Shown: piece by piece, positions 60,279 to 64,000 of the stretch
How positions within the stretch are numbered: the stretch's first letter is position 1
Layout of the letters: each line of letters begins with the position of its first letter
Assembly (NCBI GenBank): GCA_030522415.1
Contig: CM060105.1
Location: forward strand, 11,112,206-11,176,205
Direction of reading: 5' to 3'
Length of the DNA stretch: 64,000 nucleotides
Source of the DNA: Channallabes apus
Taxonomy: Eukaryota > Chordata > Actinopteri > Siluriformes > Clariidae
Notes under the pieces: model-generated
What the model saw: the letters and a program-made list of their open reading frames with translations, nothing else
Database searches by the model: none
What the model was told of the DNA's origin: nothing
Program-made: the position numbers and the translations under genes

Positions 60279-62445
60279 GTCAATTCAATTTCAATTCAGT
60301 TTCATTTGTATAGCGCTTTTAACAACTGTCATTGTCGCAAAGCAGCTTTAAACAATCAAAATAATTATTTACGTTTGTATGGAATGTAAATGTGTATGAA
60401 TCAAAATTATCAGGTTGTCTCTGATGAGCAAGCCGAGGGCAACAGTGGCAAGGAAAAGATGGTAATAGGAAGAAACCTTGAGAGGAACCAGACTCAACAG
60501 GGAACCCATTCTCATCTGGGTGAAACAGATAGCAGGAAATTATCTGCATTTATACAGTGTTAGGTGGCAGGCAGTTAAGCTATAACAGTTGATGTTAATT
60601 GATGTTCATATGGTGTTCAGGTAGTTATTGGAGGCTCAGGTAGACTCGTAGGAAATTCCAGTCCTGAATTAACTGCAGCCAAGTCAAGTCCTCAGAGAAA
60701 CAGCTATATATGTAGCTCGATAGAGAGAGGGAAGAGAGAGGGGGAGAGAGAACAGAAGAGGAGAGAGCAGAAGAGGAGAAATAACAGTTAGGTATGGTCA
60801 CAGTCACAATGTATAATGTGAATGTATATTTACTGTAGAGTGCAAGCAGGGACTAACTATGACAGCATAACTAAAAGGGAGAGCCAGAAGGAAACACAGA
60901 CATGAGGGGGAACTGAGATGTAAAGCAAACAATCTCCTCACCGTCAACAAAGCTGAGTGATCAAATGAGAGTGAGGAAGACAGCATCTAAACCATACCAG
61001 TTCACCATAATACTCTACGTCCATGAGTCCCCCAGATCTGCTCCTTTACCTAAGGCAAATCTATTTATAAAAATGCTTGGCTAAATAAATAGGTTTTGAG
61101 CCTAGACTTAAACACTGAGACTGTGTCTGAGTCCCGAACACTATTTGGAAGACTATTCCATAATTTTGGGGCTTTGTAAGAAAAAGCTCTGCCCCCAGCT
61201 GTAGTTTTCATAATACGCGGCACTGACAAGCAGCCTGCATCCTTTGATCGAAGTAGGTGTAGCGGATCGTAAGACACGAGTAGTTCACTCAGATACTGCG
61301 GCGCGAGACCATTTAATGCTTTATATGTCAAGAGTAGTATTTTAAAATTAATGCGAAATTCCACAGGGAGCCAATGCAGTGAAGATAAGATAGGGGTGAT
61401 TTGCTCGTATCTTCTTGTTCTAGTGAGGAGCCAAGGTTTTTTACTGTTGCACTAGATGCCTACAGAATGCTGCTGCACGGCTTTTAACTGGTACTAAAAA
61501 ACGAGAGCACATTACTCCGATTTTAAAGTCATTGCACTGGCTCCCGATTCGTTTTCGTATTGATTTTAAAATTCTCCTATTTGTTTTTAAATCCCTACAT
61601 GGCTTTGCCCCTCAGTATGTGTCAGACATGCTCCAGCTCTACTGCTCTGCTCTCTCTCTCAGGTCAACTGCTCAGTCCCCAAAACACTGAGAAAACTCAG
61701 GAGGGGACCGTTCCTTTTCTGTCGCGGGTCCTAAACTATGGAATGATCTGCCATTGCATCTTAGACAGATTCAATCTTTTATTCACTTTTAATCACTTAA
61801 AACACATCTTTTTACTCTTGCTTTCAACTCAGTTTGATTTGTTGACTGATATTCTTGTGTCTTATTAAACTGATACTTATTTTATTTGTGATGTAACCTA
61901 TTCTTGTTAGGCTTTGTACTATACAGCATTTTGGCTGACCTTGTTGTTTTTTATTAAGTGCTCTATAAATAAAGGTGGATTGGATTGGATTAGATAGAAC
62001 AGAAAGGCCGTCTAAAGCTACAGAGTGATTTAAAATCTTGCTTCTAGCTGCATGCAGTCCTATAACTAGAACGTCTGTCTTATCAGGATTAAGCAGAAGG
62101 AAGTTAATTAGCATCCAATCTCTTATGTCCTTTATGCTTTGCTCAACTTTAGCAGGCTGGTTTTTCTCATCTGGTTTTGCTGAGACATATAACTGTGTGT
62201 CGTCAGCATAACAATGAAAGCTAATACCATGCTTATGGATTATGTTGCCCAGAGGAAGCAGGTAAAGGGGGCCTAAAACTGAACCCTGTGGAACACCAAA
62301 CTCCATTATAGAAAATGCAGAATAATCACCATTTAAACCTACAGCCTGATAACGATCGGTCAAATAGGATCTGAGCCAGGAGAGGGCTGTTCCCTTAATT
62401 TCTACTACATTTTCTAATCTGTGAAGAAGAATATTATGATCGCGT
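60279..62445 (-). mobile_element. L2-type LINE, truncated, minus strand, with nested insertion
   Basis: The 3' end at 60279 is (CAATT)n followed by the complement of AAAGCGCTATACAAATGAAA. 61364-61065 encodes the ORF2 C-terminus (NGLAPQYLSELLVSY, LWNSLPNSVRDSD, FKSRLKTYLF). 62363-61993 encodes part of the reverse transcriptase with FGVPQGSVLGPLY and the catalytic YADDTQLY motif. A plus-strand L2 tail (61437-61992) splits the two. Both frames are open over useful lengths, so the insertion is fairly recent, but the 5' part is missing. Confidence 0.85.
61437..61992 (+). mobile_element. Second L2-type LINE tail, nested, plus strand
   Basis: It encodes degraded ORF2 tail sequence (LHWLPIRFRIDFKILL, then HGFAPQYVSDML) and ends in ATAAATAAAGGTGGATTGGATTGGATT-type short repeats near 61970-61990. 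The family differs from the host LINE in its terminal repeat. Confidence 0.75.
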
Positions 62446-62513
62446 AATTACTGTAGCATGGCGTTAGCTTCTTATTTTACATTAGTGAATATCTCAGTGT
62501 TTATTTCATTCTA

Positions 62514-62729
62514 CAGTTGAACCTCTGATTACGAGCATAATTAGTTCCAGTAGTGGGCTCATATTCAAAAGTAATCATACATTTCTCATAAGAAATAATG
62601 GAAATTCAATTAACACAAAATATAAAGTAAAAATTAAACAAATTAACCAGCACTTTACCTTTAAAAAGTATAAATAAATCCAGACATATAAGTGTTTCCG
62701 TTTATGAGCGGAGGCGCTGTGTGTGTGTG

Positions 62730-62760
<31 letters not shown>

Positions 62761-62955
62761 ATCTAAAGTAAGAGGACAGGAGGAATCAGCCCCTCCCGTC
62801 TCCCCCTTCTCATCTTATACAGTAAACTGTTCTTACTGTATTTGAATTTCAGACAAACACATATTCATTAACAGAAAGACTGTTTTGTCTGGAAATTAGC
62901 CTGCACTTTACCTTTCAAAAGAATCGCGACAGAGCAGTGTTTCTGTGTAGAGCAT

Positions 62956-62992
<37 letters not shown>

Positions 62993-63971
62993 TAAGTCGA
63001 GAGGGGGTGGGGGGGTCTAAAGGCGAGAGAGTGTGTGTGAAGGTGTCACGGTGTCAAATTACACACGCACACACATAACGACAGGCTGAAAATGGATCTT
63101 TAACCTCTCTAATGAGACTTTCTTTTGCTTTATACGCATGCCCACACGTGTGTTATAAGTAAAAGTACAAGCGCGCTTACAAACACAAAATAAAATATGT
63201 TTTACATGCACACATGTGGTAATGGTGTTATAGTAAACAGTACATGTGTGCACGGATGTTGATTATACCAGTAAGAGACGCGCACTAAGACCGAGCAGGG
63301 GAGACGATTACCTACAATTTCGCAGCACAAGAGAGAGAAAAGGGCCTCCGAGTGGCGCGGTGGTACAGTGCTCGCCCTATCATCCGGAGATCGCTGGTTC
63401 GGTTCCCAGGTGATGCTGTAACCTCTCGCAGCCGGAGGTATAGAGAGAGCTAATTGGCTGAGCTCTCTCAGTGGGGAGGGATGAGAGGTACTTCGTGCTC
63501 CCACATTACTCACGGCTCTACAGCCAATCAGGGGCATCTGTGAGCTCGCGCAAGTGGAAGGAGCGGATAGCACTGTCCTCTGCCCCCACTGTGCGTGAGC
63601 GAGCATTTCGAAAAGATGCGGTTGGCTGGCGTCATGTGGTTCGGAGGAAACATGTGATTGTCTTTGGCCCTCCCAACTGAGCGGTTGTAGTAGCCTTAAT
63701 GTGAGTATCTAGTGATGGGGAGGAATTGGACACAACTAAATTAGGGAGAAAATCGGGAGGAAAAATTGCCCCAAAAAACGAGAGAGAAAAAACGTTGGCT
63801 CAGTTGTGATCATGTGACGCTTGGCATCAAAAAAGGAGCGCATGTGTGATACATGATACTCGGCACTCGTAAACCAAGAGGTTCGTTTTTCAAGTCAGAA
63901 TGTTTAAAAAATCTTTGCTCATCTTGAAAAACACTCGTAAACCATTTTACTCGTTATCCGAGGTTCCACTG
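62514..63971 (+). mobile_element. TIR DNA element, copy A3
   Basis: The left end CAGTTGAACCTCTGATTACG and right end (complement of CAGTGGAACCTCGGATAACG) define the element. TA flanks the left side and a mutated TT the right. The interior aligns with A2 in the same direction and A1 in reverse. It holds two (TG)n tracts (62720-62760, 62958-62992) and a nested SINE-2. No transposase frame. Confidence 0.8.
63344..63778 (+). mobile_element. tRNA-derived SINE-2 nested in TIR element A3
   Basis: CTCCGAGTGGCGCGGTGGTA (A-box), GATCGCTGGTTCGGTTCCCA (B-box), CAATCAGGGGCATCTGTGAG in the body and GGACACAACTAAATTAGGGA at the tail match the copy at 44926. Confidence 0.88.
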
Positions 63972-64000
63972 TTTCAGTCATTAGCCTTCTTTTATGATAT

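Larger units (their letters stand above)
58720..63999. repeat. Long degenerate tandem repeat, split by TE insertions
   Basis: Units of about 45-55 bases built on TTATTCTACATTAGCAATTA, CCTCAGAGTGTTAG and TTAGCTTCTT recur across 58720-59850. The same sequence resumes at 60160-60278, at 62445-62513 and at 63975-63999. The gaps are filled by a LINE tail, a nested L2 pair and TIR element A3. The tract runs off the window. Confidence 0.75.

Overview
This is a window of a teleost fish nuclear genome. The genes are intron-rich, with GT-AG introns, TATA/CCAAT promoters and AATAAA or ATTAAA poly(A) signals. The spaces between them are filled with Tc1/mariner-like and other TIR elements, L2/CR1-type LINE tails, tRNA-derived SINEs and long CA, GA, AT and CATC arrays typical of fish. 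The TE mix suggests an ostariophysan such as a catfish or characin, but that is only an impression.

Layout. (1) 1-2.7 kb, plus strand: 3' part of an LRRC8-family volume-regulated anion channel subunit, cut by the window edge. (2) 2.9-5.0 kb: a TIR DNA element carrying microsatellites, a foldback repeat, a LINE tail and a second nested L2 tail. (3) 5.7-11.7 kb, plus strand: complete ddx39a, a UAP56-family DEAD-box mRNA-export helicase of 427 aa, with a non-coding first exon and nine coding exons. (4) 11.8-16.6 kb: non-coding, with scattered fish repeats. (5) 16.6-29.8 kb, minus strand: complete CCN1/CYR61-like matricellular gene, five exons and 398 aa, with all 38 CCN cysteines. A dead Tc1 transposon lies in intron 3 and a minisatellite and a SINE in its 5.2-kb intron 1. 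(6) 29.9-41.8 kb: gene-poor, with CA-rich and CATC higher-order repeats, LINE and SINE fragments, MITEs and two RFX-type X-box palindromes. (7) 41.98-43.0 kb, minus strand: an unrecognised open frame of about 341 codons with a good start context and a nearby poly(A) signal. (8) 43.1-47.9 kb: Tc1-like remnant, SINEs and palindromes. (9) 48.07-55.93 kb, plus strand: complete txn2 (mitochondrial thioredoxin, 171 aa), with a CRE plus ETS promoter, a non-coding exon and three coding exons. (10) 56-64 kb: no gene seen. A degenerate tandem repeat runs to the window end and is split by LINE, TIR-element and SINE insertions.

The genes do not form a pathway: they are an anion channel, an mRNA-export helicase, a secreted matrix signal, an unknown protein and a mitochondrial redox protein. 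The most informative material is the layered transposon structure: three copies of one TIR family, a SINE sharing its tail with a LINE in the same window, and a duplicated foldback repeat. I found no clearly new biological system. The best novelty candidates are the unknown frame at 41979-43004 and the uncatalogued repeat families.
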